Shown here piece after piece: positions 28,424 through 36,594 of a stretch of DNA of 64,000 nucleotides. The stretch is from assembly GCF_001667115.1 (NCBI RefSeq), contig NZ_LZIJ01000020.1:1-64000 (forward strand), in the 5' to 3' direction. The stretch is from Mycobacterium sp. 852002-51163_SCH5372311 (lineage in GTDB: Bacteria > Actinomycetota > Actinomycetes > Mycobacteriales > Mycobacteriaceae). Numbering within the stretch: the first letter of the stretch is position 1; every line of letters starts with the position of its first letter. The notes beneath the pieces were generated by a model that made no database searches, was not told the DNA's origin, and saw only the letters and a list, made by a program, of their open reading frames with translations. A program made the position numbers and the translations under genes.

Positions 28424-28461
28424 GAAAGCCAGCGAAAGCAGGCGTTCGGCTGGCCTGCGCG

Positions 28462-28815
28462 TCAACCAAGGGGCCCGGGCGGGTCTTGCCCGGGAGTCGC
28501 AGCCCCGATGTCGAATCCGCAACCGGGGCAGACCGGAAGTCCGTTCGTCATATTGTGCCCACAGGCAGGGCATGTCTGTGGGCCCGTGTCCGTCTTGCTC
28601 GTCACCACCCATAAGACGCCGAGAAGGACATCGACACAGAGCAAGATGAAGATCCCCATCCCGATTTTCGTGCCGATTGCTTCGCCAGCTCTGCAGCCAT
28701 CGGAGTGTTGGTTCGAGCAGGCGTCGAATCCCGAGATGACATTCACGATCAGCCAGATGACGAACAAAACCTGCAGCCCGAGGATGCACCAGGTGATCGG
28801 GCGCCATGACGACAC
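28462..28815 (-). CDS. Small membrane protein with C-terminal zinc ribbon
   Basis: A 117-residue protein with two membrane helices (ITWCILGLQVLFVIWLIVNVI and GMGIFILLCVDVLLGVLWVV) separated by a loop with two Cys (DACSNQHSDGCRAG). The cytoplasmic tail has a zinc-ribbon pattern CPACGHNMTNGLPVCPGCGFDIG. Function unknown. The start is a GTG at 28815 with GAGGAG 9 nt upstream. An out-of-frame ATG lies closer to that site. It is convergent with the secreted-protein gene; an imperfect GC-rich hairpin at 28428-28454 lies between them. Confidence 0.7.
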   Translation of the reverse strand: MSSWRPITWCILGLQVLFVIWLIVNVISGFDACSNQHSDGCRAGEAIGTKIGMGIFILLCVDVLLGVLWVVTSKTDTGPQTCPACGHNMTNGLPVCPGCGFDIGAATPGQDPPGPLG

Positions 28816-28922
28816 GGGTCCATTCTCCTCAAGGAGTAGCCGACGCTCGACTCTTTAGGTGACATCGACCACCGCGGCACCGGTCCCGACGGCCTTGACC
28901 GACTGCACGCCCGGCGGTCCTA

Positions 28923-30086
28923 TCACTCGAAGGCGAGGACGCCGCGAATGTTTCTGCCCGCGCGAAGGTCTTTCATGGCCTCGTTGATGTCGTCGAGCTT
29001 GTATTTCTGGGTAACCAGCTCGTCGAGCTTTATCAAGCCCGCCTCGTACATCGACAGTAGTTTCGGCATGGCTTCGCGCGGGTTCATCTCGCCGTAGAGC
29101 ACGCCTTTGAAGGTTTTGCAAGAACTGACCATGTCGCCGAGGAGCATCGGCACCATCATGTCGGTGAGTTTCGCCATCCCGGTCAATACACAGGTACCGC
29201 CCTTGCGCAACAACATCATCGCCATCAACACCATGTCCGCGGGCACAACCCCGGGGGTGAGAACGACGCGGTCGGCCATCACACCCCAGGTGATCTCCTT
29301 GACGAGTTCCAGTGCGGCACCGGTGTCCGCAGCGGTGTGGGTGGCACCGAACGTCGGTGCGACCTCCCGTTTGAACTCGTTGGGGTCCACGGCGACGATG
29401 TGCTTGGCGCCCGCGACCTTTGCGCCCTGCACGGCGTTCATGCCGATTCCGCCGACACCGACCACGACGACGGTGTCGCCCATTTCGGTACCTGCTGCCA
29501 CCGATCCCGACCCGAACCCTGTTGTCACACCGCAGGACACCAGCGATGCTGCCTCCAGGGGGATCCAGTCATGGACTTTGACCAGCGAGCGCTCCGATGC
29601 CACCACGTACTCGGAGAAGGTGCCGACCTGCATCATCGCCATCAGGTCTTCGTCTCCGAGGTGGCGTCGCCGAGTGCCGTCGGTCGTCATCGCCTTGCTG
29701 TAGATATCGGCTCCCACGTCACACAGGTAGGTGTGGCCGGTGGCGCACCATCGGCAGTTGCCGCAGGCGGGCAGGAACGAGACGGCGACGTGGTCACCGG
29801 GTTTCAGCGTCGTGACACGTGGGCCGACCGCTTCGACGACGCCGGAGCCCTCGTGGCCGCCGAGCATGGGGAACCATTCGGGCACCGGAAGTCCGGAGGC
29901 CCGCATCATCTCTTCCATCTCCGCGGTCGGAACACTGTCACCGGTGTAGAAGTGCTCGTCGGAATGGCAGACCCCCGCGTAGGCCATCTTGACCAGAACT
30001 TCGCCGGCGCGCGGCGGATCGAGTTCTATTTCGGTGACTTGCCAGTCCACACCCACACCGCGCAACACCGCTGCCTTGGTCTTCAT
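28923..30086 (-). CDS. NDMA-dependent-type zinc alcohol dehydrogenase
   Basis: 387 residues of the medium-chain dehydrogenase superfamily. Catalytic zinc ligands lie in GVCHSDEHF and GGHEGSG, the structural-zinc Cys cluster in CGNCRWCATGHTYLC, and the nucleotide-binding motif is VVVVGVGGIGMNAVQGAKVAGA. The MMQVGTFSEYVVASERSLVKV stretch is typical of the actinobacterial mycofactocin-associated, NDMA-dependent group, in which NAD is bound tightly. It would oxidise an alcohol at the head of the catabolic region. The closest M. tuberculosis relatives I recall are AdhB and AdhD. A purine-rich ribosome site (CGAAAGAGACG) precedes the ATG. Confidence 0.88.
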   Translation of the reverse strand: MKTKAAVLRGVGVDWQVTEIELDPPRAGEVLVKMAYAGVCHSDEHFYTGDSVPTAEMEEMMRASGLPVPEWFPMLGGHEGSGVVEAVGPRVTTLKPGDHVAVSFLPACGNCRWCATGHTYLCDVGADIYSKAMTTDGTRRRHLGDEDLMAMMQVGTFSEYVVASERSLVKVHDWIPLEAASLVSCGVTTGFGSGSVAAGTEMGDTVVVVGVGGIGMNAVQGAKVAGAKHIVAVDPNEFKREVAPTFGATHTAADTGAALELVKEITWGVMADRVVLTPGVVPADMVLMAMMLLRKGGTCVLTGMAKLTDMMVPMLLGDMVSSCKTFKGVLYGEMNPREAMPKLLSMYEAGLIKLDELVTQKYKLDDINEAMKDLRAGRNIRGVLAFE

Positions 30087-30207
30087 CGCGTCTCTTTCGT
30101 CGGAGCGTCGGCTCAGGACGCCGGCCAGCCGAGAGTCTTTGTCTCAGTGCAGATCTCGGTCTCGGATTCGACGAGCATGCCGTGGATCAGCATTCGCGAT
30201 TTGTGGT

Positions 30208-30996
30208 TCACCATTGCCGGAGTTCCTTCACTGCGCCGGAGGCACGCGGGGCCAGCGTCAGGTGGGGAATGAAGCTGCTGGCGCCGCAGCGGATGACGGC
30301 GTTGACGACTTCGGTCAGATGTTCGTGGTCAACCAGACCGCCCAACATGTACTTGTTCTCCATCCAGTACTTGATGGCCGACTCTAGAACGCCAGGATCC
30401 CAGCTCTTGTTGAACTCGGTCTGGGCGTCGCCCGTCCCGCCCAGGCTGTCACCCACGGCGAGACGGGTGAAACCGATCTCCGGATGTTCGATGCGCCACG
30501 CTTCGACGAGCTTGTCCAGCGCCCCCTTGGTAACCGCGTACGCCCCGAGCATCGGCCACGGAGTCGTGTAGGAGGCACTCAGTGACGACAGGTATACGGC
30601 GGAGCCCGCCGCCGCGGTCAGGTGTGGCGCCGCCGCCGCGGTGACGAGCGAGGCACCGGTGACATTGGTGGCGAACAATTGCGCCCATTGCTCCGCGGTC
30701 ACGTCGCGCAGTGGCGCCAGCACGCCCATGCCGGTCGTGTACACGAGGGCGTCGAGGCCACCGAGCGTGTCGACCACCTGGCTGATCGCCTGCCGGCAAC
30801 TGTCGTTCACGGTGACATCGCAGGCGACGGCCACCGCGCCGTTGCCCGCTTGCCTGGCGGCGTCGACCAACCTGTCATATCGACGCGCCAGCAAGGCGAC
30901 ACGTGCACCCCGGTGAGCGAGCCCGGTGGCGATGCAACGGCCAAGACCGGAGGACGCGCCGACGACGGCGACCCGTAATGGTCCGTTCTCAGACAT
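30208..30996 (-). CDS. Short-chain dehydrogenase/reductase
   Basis: About 262 residues with the SDR coenzyme motif VAVVGASSGLGRCIA, the central VYTTGMG in place of NNAG, the catalytic Ser in AVYLSSLSAS, and the Tyr-x3-Lys YAVTK. The C-terminal part, including a WMENKYMLGGLVDHEHLTEVV segment, is longer than in simple SDRs. The start is taken as the ATG at 30996, which lies 8 residues before the first strand. A GTG at 31008 is in frame. A ten-codon leader frame (31021-30989) with its own AAGGAG overlaps this ATG. It probably acts with the alcohol dehydrogenase downstream. Confidence 0.85.
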   Translation of the reverse strand: MSENGPLRVAVVGASSGLGRCIATGLAHRGARVALLARRYDRLVDAARQAGNGAVAVACDVTVNDSCRQAISQVVDTLGGLDALVYTTGMGVLAPLRDVTAEQWAQLFATNVTGASLVTAAAAPHLTAAAGSAVYLSSLSASYTTPWPMLGAYAVTKGALDKLVEAWRIEHPEIGFTRLAVGDSLGGTGDAQTEFNKSWDPGVLESAIKYWMENKYMLGGLVDHEHLTEVVNAVIRCGASSFIPHLTLAPRASGAVKELRQW

Positions 30997-31139
30997 CGAG
31001 TCTGGCACTGACGGCTAGCATCGGGCTCCTTGCAGAGAGGTTGAGAGTGAGGTTATCAGCTACGCAGAGGCACTATTCTGATTTATGAAAATACACATTT
31101 CCATCCCTAGGGCGGCCGCCGGTGGCCGGGGCCAAATGA

Positions 31140-31772
31140 TCACCGCCCCGACACTTTTGGGTCTTCGATGGCGAATGCGAGCAGGAGCCGGTCGAGGATC
31201 TTGGCGGCCCGACGGCGCGCCCTGGTCGGATTCGCGGCATGCGCCACCAGAAGCGAGGCCTCCTCGAGCGCCGCGACGAGCATGTGCGTCAGCTCTCCGA
31301 CTGGTTGGTCGTCGATGACCCCCTCGGCGATCGCCTCGCGGACCACGTCGTTGATGAGGGCGATGCTGTTGCCCTCCTGGATTTCACGCAGGGTCTGCCA
31401 GCCCAGTACCACCGGCCCGTCGATGAGGATTACCCGCTGCACGGCGGGTTCTTGTGCCGCTTCGAGAAACCCGTGCAGCCCGCTCGTGAGCCGCTCCCAC
31501 GGATCCGCCCCCGGCGGGGGAGCGGCGATGGACCGAAGCGTGAGGTCGTTCTCGACGTCTTCGAAGACGGCCCGAAACAGCTCGGCCTTGTCCTTGAAGT
31601 GGTGGTAAAAAGCACCGCGGGTGCCGACGCCTGACTTCGTCACGAGGTCGCCGATGCTCGTATTGAAGAATCCGCGTTCCACGAACAGTTCTCGGCCCGC
31701 ATCGATGAGGTCGCGACGGGTCTTCTCGCCGCGGGCGCGCCGATCGTCGTCCGCGCCACCGCGCTTCGCCAT
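31140..31772 (-). CDS. TetR-family transcriptional regulator
   Basis: A 210-residue TetR repressor. The N-terminal helix-turn-helix is TRRDLIDAGRELFVERGFFNTSIGDLVTKSGVGTRGAFYHHFKDKAELF, with a ligand-binding C-terminal domain of typical size. The ATG at 31772 is chosen over an upstream TTG because TACGAT lies exactly 7 nt before it (leaderless) and the N-terminal basic arm MAKRGGADDDRRARGEKTRR is normal. It is divergent from the binding-protein gene at 31820. A 21-bp palindrome between them is probably its operator, and two related palindromes lie before the P450 gene at 34160. Confidence 0.9.
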   Translation of the reverse strand: MAKRGGADDDRRARGEKTRRDLIDAGRELFVERGFFNTSIGDLVTKSGVGTRGAFYHHFKDKAELFRAVFEDVENDLTLRSIAAPPPGADPWERLTSGLHGFLEAAQEPAVQRVILIDGPVVLGWQTLREIQEGNSIALINDVVREAIAEGVIDDQPVGELTHMLVAALEEASLLVAHAANPTRARRRAAKILDRLLLAFAIEDPKVSGR

Positions 31773-31779
31773 GCCGACG

Positions 31780-31819
31780 ATCGTATCAACATTCAAACTG
31801 TATGTTGTATGTTGCCGCT
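31780..31819. promoter_or_regulatory. Divergent tetR / binding-protein promoters with operator
   Basis: The palindrome CAACATTCA-N3-TGTATGTTG spans 31787-31807. On the minus strand TACGAT (31785-31780) ends 7 nt before the tetR ATG. On the plus strand TATGTT (31808-31813) ends 6 nt before the ATG at 31820. The operator lies between and against both -10 hexamers, so its occupant would control both genes. The same layout of arms with a 3-bp centre recurs at 34094 and 34116. Confidence 0.65.
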
Positions 31820-32977
31820 ATGGGAGACGACGAGGTACGCGCATACGGTTCGGTCGCTCCGTTGAAAGTCGGCTTGCTCAACGACTATCCGACCACCGGT
31901 GACACAGACAATGACACAAACAATGACACCGTCGACGCGCTTCGGCTGGTGATGGACGAAGCGCTTTCCTCCGGACTGCTCGACCGGCCGATCGAACTCG
32001 TCACGCGCAACGTGGTCGGCCTGCCCAACGGCACATACCTTGCGGTCGAACGCGCCTTCGACGAGCTCGTCGCGGAGGGTTGTCTGGCCATCTACGGGCC
32101 ATGGGTATCGGACAATGTGGTGCCACTGCGTTCCCACGTCGAAGCCACCGCCCGGGTTCCGATCCTCACTCTCTCGGGGTCGGAGGGCGCGCTCGGCGAC
32201 TGGTGCTTCGCGCTGAACAACGGCTCGATGGCCGAGGAGCCGGTGATGTTGGCCGCCGTGATGATCGGCGATGGCCGCTCGCGGATCGCCATTGCCCACG
32301 AGTCCTCCCTGATCGGCAAGGAGTATCTCGCCTTCGCTCAAAAGGCATACGGCGCAGCGGGTTTGAAGGTCGTTGCCACCGTGGAGATACCCCAGGTGGA
32401 AGCAGACAAGTCCAACGCGGTCACCGCGCTGCGCGCATCGGAGCCCGACGCGGTCGTCCATGTCGGGTTCGGGCACGGCCTGTGGGGCTTCACAGATGCG
32501 CTGCTGGCCGCGGGCTGGGATCCGCCGCGGTACACGACGACGGCTTTCGAAATGGCCCATATCAGTGCGGAGTGGAGGCGGCACCTGTCAGGCTGGGTCG
32601 GTCTGGACAGCTACGACGAGCGCAATATCGTCGGGCAGGCCTTTCTCGGCCGCTTTGAGGCGCGATATGGTCGTCGGCCGGCGCACTCGATGCCGGGCCT
32701 GTCCCACGACGCGGCCACCGTGATCGTGCGTGGCCTCGCCGCCGCGCGCCCGCTGACCGGAGAGGGCGTGAAGAACGGTATGGAGCAGGTGAAGCTCGTG
32801 CCGGCGGCCAGCGGCGCGCCGGGAACGTTCCTGCGGTTCGGTCGGTTCATCCGGCAGGGCTGGATGGGTTCGGACTACCTTGTGGCCCGGCGGGTGCTGC
32901 CCGACGGCAGCGCACACGTCTTCCACGCGGCGCCCAGCGATCACCTCGCACGCGCGGTCGCTCACACCTCAAGCTAA
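31820..32977 (+). CDS. Cytosolic-type periplasmic-binding-protein (Peripla_BP_6) homologue
   Basis: A 385-residue protein with the type I periplasmic binding fold of branched-chain amino-acid and amide receptors: PLKVGLLNDYPTTGD at the start, IYGPWVSDNVVPLRSHVEATARVPILTLSG, then SRIAIAHESSLIGKEYL and PDAVVHVGFGHGLWGFTDALLAAGWDPP. It has no signal peptide or lipobox, and no permease or ATPase genes are nearby, so it probably stays in the cytoplasm as a ligand sensor, like AmiC (inference). An Asp/Asn-rich insert (DTDNDTNNDT) comes from a 12-bp repeat at 31901-31930. The start has a leaderless -10. It overlaps the convergent DapB-like gene by 9 bp. Confidence 0.78.
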   Translation: MGDDEVRAYGSVAPLKVGLLNDYPTTGDTDNDTNNDTVDALRLVMDEALSSGLLDRPIELVTRNVVGLPNGTYLAVERAFDELVAEGCLAIYGPWVSDNVVPLRSHVEATARVPILTLSGSEGALGDWCFALNNGSMAEEPVMLAAVMIGDGRSRIAIAHESSLIGKEYLAFAQKAYGAAGLKVVATVEIPQVEADKSNAVTALRASEPDAVVHVGFGHGLWGFTDALLAAGWDPPRYTTTAFEMAHISAEWRRHLSGWVGLDSYDERNIVGQAFLGRFEARYGRRPAHSMPGLSHDAATVIVRGLAAARPLTGEGVKNGMEQVKLVPAASGAPGTFLRFGRFIRQGWMGSDYLVARRVLPDGSAHVFHAAPSDHLARAVAHTSS

Positions 32978-34042
32978 TTGGATCGCGCCGAACACCGGCG
33001 CGGTCACAATGCCTGGCGGTTGGGCAAGCACGTCAGGAATGGCACGAACCGCGCACATTGCGATCATTAGGTGGCCTGCCATGGCGTGCCGGCCCGTCGG
33101 CATCTGAGTGTCTGACCCCACGTCGAGCTGGAGTTCGAAGCTCGGCTCCCCTTTGATGACCGCGCGGATCAGCGGCGCCTTCTCGCCGGGCGCCAGCGGT
33201 GCCATGCCCCACTGGGGAAGGTCGCGGGTGAGCACCCACTCTTCGTGGATGGCCAGCAGCGGACGCCCCGACCAATGACCGACCCACGAGAACCGCTGCC
33301 CGACAACCGCTCCCGCCTCGATCGTGCCGGCGAGGACCTCGATATCGTAAGGCAGCGTGGTCGCGTCGACCGCCACGTCGATGTGCGACAGACTGATCCC
33401 GAGGACGTCGGCGGTGGCATTGAGCGCCTGGCGGTAGGCCATGTCCAGCTTCTTGATGATCGGGGAATCGTCCCTGACGTCCTCGGGTGGCCGCCCCATG
33501 CCCATCAGGTCGACCAGCATCGGCCGACTGTCGACGGCGGAGACGTCGGTGGCCTCATACAGGTCGATCCGGTCGATCGTCTTGCTCAGTCCGGTCACGG
33601 TCGCGACGAGCCGCTCGAACATGAACCCAGGGTTCTCCCCGGCGGCGTGGAACCGTGTTCCGCCACGGCGGCAGGCCTCGGCGAACGCCGACTGGGTTTC
33701 CGCGCCGTAGGTGGGCAGGTGGTTGTAGGACGTCGTGGTGATGACCGTGCTGCCGGCCGCGAGCAGGCGGCAGATGTCCTCGGCGTTGGTGTCGACGGCG
33801 TGGGCCTTGCTGGCCGCGTGCACGACGACATCGGCGCCCACGGCGATGATCTCGTCCTTGACGGCCGTGGCGATCACGCCCGTCGTCGGCGGCAGCCCGC
33901 ACAGCGCGCCGGCGTCGAGGCCGGCTTTGGCCGCGTCGTACACCAGCACGCCCACCAGCTGATAACGGGGATTCTCAATAAGCTCCTGCAGGGCGGCGCG
34001 GCCGACCGCACCGGTCGCCCATTGCGCGACTCGAATAACCAA
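32969..34042 (-). CDS. DapB-like NAD(P)-dependent oxidoreductase
   Basis: A 357-residue protein of the group annotated as dihydrodipicolinate reductase-like or 2,4-diaminopentanoate dehydrogenase C-terminal domain proteins. The Rossmann start is IRVAQWATGAVGRAALQELI, followed by ADVVVHAAS and TTSYNHLPTY. The conserved FHAAGENPGFMFERLV marks the second domain. The substrate is unknown; lysine synthesis is unlikely because the C-terminal domain differs from DapB. The start is a TTG at 34042, supported by GGAG 7 nt upstream and by the expected position before the first strand. It is divergent from the P450 gene across two operators. A paralog lies at 36595. Confidence 0.8.
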   Translation of the reverse strand: MVIRVAQWATGAVGRAALQELIENPRYQLVGVLVYDAAKAGLDAGALCGLPPTTGVIATAVKDEIIAVGADVVVHAASKAHAVDTNAEDICRLLAAGSTVITTTSYNHLPTYGAETQSAFAEACRRGGTRFHAAGENPGFMFERLVATVTGLSKTIDRIDLYEATDVSAVDSRPMLVDLMGMGRPPEDVRDDSPIIKKLDMAYRQALNATADVLGISLSHIDVAVDATTLPYDIEVLAGTIEAGAVVGQRFSWVGHWSGRPLLAIHEEWVLTRDLPQWGMAPLAPGEKAPLIRAVIKGEPSFELQLDVGSDTQMPTGRHAMAGHLMIAMCAVRAIPDVLAQPPGIVTAPVFGAIQLA

Positions 34043-34093
34043 TCGAATGCTCCAGGTTGCGCTTTCGCGAGTGTTTCGGGCTACTGGTCGCTT

Positions 34094-34136
34094 CAACCTA
34101 CATCATGTAGGTTTGCAACCGACAAGATGTAGGTTG
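34094..34136. promoter_or_regulatory. Tandem TetR-type operators before the P450 gene
   Basis: Two palindromes lie centre-to-centre 22 bp apart: CAACCTACA-N3-TGTAGGTTT (34094-34114, containing the perfect AACCTACAT-C-ATGTAGGTT) and CAACCGACA-N3-TGTAGGTTG (34116-34136). They share arms and centre length with the site at 31787. They lie between the divergent DapB-like and P450 genes, so one regulator could control both directions. The two-turn spacing would allow two dimers on one DNA face. Confidence 0.7.
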
Positions 34137-34159
34137 ACCGACCGTATGGGAGGCGGCGC

Positions 34160-35398
34160 GTGGGGGAGCCGACGGTTACCGACGATATCGATCGGCGCAT
34201 CCGCGAGGCACAGGAGAAGTTCAACGCCGGCATGGGCGCCGACGGCGATGCGACCCCATACCCGCTGCTGCGCGAACTGCGCGCGAAGGCGGCCGTCCAC
34301 CCGGGCTGGCCGGAGATGGGCGTTCCCGCGGGCGGGCCGGACGGCAAGCAGACGTTCACGGCGTACTCGTTCGACGCCGTCAAAGGCGTTTTCACTGACA
34401 ACATCACGTTCAGCACCCGGATCTACGAGGACATGGTGCGGCCGCTGCAGGGCCCGACGATCTTGGAAATGCAGGAGCCCGAGCATGCCACCTACCGCAG
34501 GCTGCACGAATTCGCCTTCGCCCGCTCGTCGATGAAGCGTTGGGACACCGAGCTTGTCGGGCCCCTCGTCGATCGCACGATCGCGAAATTCCGCGACGAC
34601 AAGCGTGCCGATTTGGTCGATGCGGTCTTCATGCCCATTCCCGTACGGATCATCGCGGCCCTGCTCGGGCTGCCCGAGTCCGACATCGGGGAGTTTCACC
34701 GGCTGGCCATCGACTTGCTGGGCTTTCGCGCCGACATGGCAACCGCGATGGAAGCGTCGGCAGCGATGAAGGAATACTTCGTCGGAGTGCTTGCCGACCG
34801 GCGCGAGTCGCCGAAAGACGATATGGTGACCATCCTGTCGCAGGCCGAGATCGACGGCGTCAAGATGTCGGACGAGCAAATTTACGGGTTCATGCGCAAT
34901 CTGCTGCCCGCAGGTGCGGAGACCACGTCTCGATCGACCGCCAGCCTCGCATTCGGACTGCTGACCCACCCCGACCAACTCGACGCGGTGCGTGCCGACC
35001 GTAGCCTGTTGCCGCAGGCGATCGAGGAGGGCATCCGGTGGGAGACGCCGCTGTTGAACTTCATCCGCGAAGTCAGCACCGACACCGAATTCTTCGGGGT
35101 CCACATCCCGAAGGGATCGACGATGATGGTGAACCTGGGTAGTGCCAACCATGACGAGACGCGCTGGGAGGACGCCGAGTCATTCAACATCTTCCGGGAA
35201 CGCAAGCCGCACATCGGGTTCGGCCACGGCGCACACGTGTGTCTGGGAATGCACTTGGCCCGCCTGGAGAGCATCAAGATCTTCAATGCGCTGCTCGATC
35301 AATTGCCGGGGTTGCGCCTCGACCCCGACGCCGCACCGCCGTATGTGAGCGGCACGATGTTCCGTTCGCCGCCGCATCTCGATGTGGTGTGGGATTGA
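34160..35398 (+). CDS. Cytochrome P450
   Basis: A 412-residue soluble bacterial P450. The I-helix oxygen-binding motif is LLPAGAETTSRST, the ExxR motif is EEGIRWE, and the haem-binding loop is FGHGAHVCLGMHLAR with Cys361 as the thiolate ligand. It has no N-terminal membrane anchor. No ferredoxin gene is adjacent. The GTG at 34160 has GGGAGG about 7 nt upstream. It lies downstream of two TetR-type operators and 24 nt ahead of an AveC-like gene, so both are probably induced together. The substrate is unknown; hydroxylation of a cyclic or terpenoid compound is a guess. Confidence 0.93.
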   Translation: MGEPTVTDDIDRRIREAQEKFNAGMGADGDATPYPLLRELRAKAAVHPGWPEMGVPAGGPDGKQTFTAYSFDAVKGVFTDNITFSTRIYEDMVRPLQGPTILEMQEPEHATYRRLHEFAFARSSMKRWDTELVGPLVDRTIAKFRDDKRADLVDAVFMPIPVRIIAALLGLPESDIGEFHRLAIDLLGFRADMATAMEASAAMKEYFVGVLADRRESPKDDMVTILSQAEIDGVKMSDEQIYGFMRNLLPAGAETTSRSTASLAFGLLTHPDQLDAVRADRSLLPQAIEEGIRWETPLLNFIREVSTDTEFFGVHIPKGSTMMVNLGSANHDETRWEDAESFNIFRERKPHIGFGHGAHVCLGMHLARLESIKIFNALLDQLPGLRLDPDAAPPYVSGTMFRSPPHLDVVWD

Positions 35399-35422
35399 TG
35401 AGACTGCCCGACATGCTGTGAC

Positions 35423-36487
35423 ATGACGAAGACCGTTAACACTGGTAGGGATTCGGATTTCGCCGAGCCGGTTGAGGCAGGCGGTTCGCTTACGTTGTCC
35501 CGGGTGTGTTGGGGACTCTTCGTCATCGGCTACCTGATCTTCGCCGTTGTGACCGTCGCGAGCATGCAATCGGGCACTCAAGGGGACCTCCGGACCACCA
35601 ACCCAAACCCGGGTCCGGCGCCCTATCCGGCGTTCCTCGGTTTCGATAACTGGCCGCTGGCAGTCTCTCTCAGCTCCATTCCGATGGGGATCGGCTTAAT
35701 CGCAACGCTGGTGTGGCTCTCGGTGCGACAGCGCAAGATGCACTGGACGGCGGTGATCGCGTTCGCCGGCCTGATCACCGGCGCGCTAGATCCGCTCGCC
35801 AACTGGGCGACGTTCGCGATCTTCGACCCGCGCATGCTGCACTTCCCGCTGTCATGGCCATATGTGAACATCGCGCCGAATCTAGAGCCCGCGCTGTCCT
35901 TCCTCGGGGGTTATGCGGCTTACTACCTCCTGACCGGAATGGGGATATCGCAGCTGCACCACCGATTTTTGGATCCGATGGTTCGGCGCACGAGTTGGCT
36001 TGCGCGCCATCGTCTCATCGGCGTCTTCCTCGGCGCGTTCGTCATTGCCATACCGCTCAACGGGATCGTCCAATTCGCCTGGATGAAATTCGGCATCTTC
36101 TACTACACCGAGGCGGTCGGGCCGACGCTGCGGATCGGCCATATCCATTTGCCGCTCATCATGGCGGTGTACGACTCGTTCATTTTCGCGATGGTCGCCG
36201 TCATGTGCGTCCGCGACGACGACGGTGAGTTGGTAATGATCAACCGTATCGGCCGCCGGCTACCGGCGGGACCGGGTCGCAGCACGGTCACGCTGACTCG
36301 CCAGCTTCTCGTCTCGGCTTCGGTGGGCCTCGTATCGTTCGGCATACCGCTGGCGGTGCTGTCTGGGCTGCGGGCTGCGGGACTGTCCGAACCCGCATAC
36401 GAACAGAACCCGTATCCGACCGTCAAGGTGTACGACCCTTACGGGCACCTGGAGAAAGCGGGCAAACCGGGACCCTTCTCCAGGTAA
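35423..36487 (+). CDS. AveC-family (spirocyclase-like) membrane protein
   Basis: A 354-residue protein with about seven membrane segments. It resembles the AveC family, named for the avermectin enzyme that forms the spiroketal ring. Typical features are VCWGLFVIGYLIFAVVTV at the first helix, ALDPLANWATFAIFDPRMLHFPLSWPYVNIAPNLEP in a long loop, and RHIH-like GHIHLPLIMAVYDSF. Homologues in mycobacteria are often near P450 and steroid-type catabolic genes and have no proven role. It follows the P450 gene by 24 nt without a clear ribosome site. The C-terminal tail is hydrophilic. Confidence 0.75.
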   Translation: MTKTVNTGRDSDFAEPVEAGGSLTLSRVCWGLFVIGYLIFAVVTVASMQSGTQGDLRTTNPNPGPAPYPAFLGFDNWPLAVSLSSIPMGIGLIATLVWLSVRQRKMHWTAVIAFAGLITGALDPLANWATFAIFDPRMLHFPLSWPYVNIAPNLEPALSFLGGYAAYYLLTGMGISQLHHRFLDPMVRRTSWLARHRLIGVFLGAFVIAIPLNGIVQFAWMKFGIFYYTEAVGPTLRIGHIHLPLIMAVYDSFIFAMVAVMCVRDDDGELVMINRIGRRLPAGPGRSTVTLTRQLLVSASVGLVSFGIPLAVLSGLRAAGLSEPAYEQNPYPTVKVYDPYGHLEKAGKPGPFSR

Positions 36488-36542
36488 GCCTTGCCGATGT
36501 TCGCTCGGTTTTGGATATGCACTTGAGTCAGAGGCGCGTTGG

Positions 36543-36560
36543 TGCGCTCCGAGGAGCGCA
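36543..36560. terminator. Palindrome TGCGCTCC-GA-GGAGCGCA
   Basis: A perfect palindrome with 8-bp arms and a 2-bp centre, 56 bp after the AveC-like gene and 35 bp before the second DapB-like gene. There is no T-tract. It could form a short terminator or attenuator hairpin, or be an operator for the gene at 36595. Confidence 0.4.
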
Positions 36561-36594
36561 GAGTCTAAGCGCTCGCAACGGGAGGTAGTGAATC

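Noticed and set aside
28428..28454. GCCAGC...GCTGGC hairpin between convergent genes
   Set aside because: It has a 15-nt loop, competes with another pairing and has no T-tract. It is noted in the membrane-protein entry but not listed as a terminator.
27903..33980. Extra ATTCTCA words at about 27905 and 33971
   Set aside because: Both lie inside coding sequence (YCII and DapB-like genes), lack the second arm and are expected by chance in 64 kb, so I did not count them as operators.
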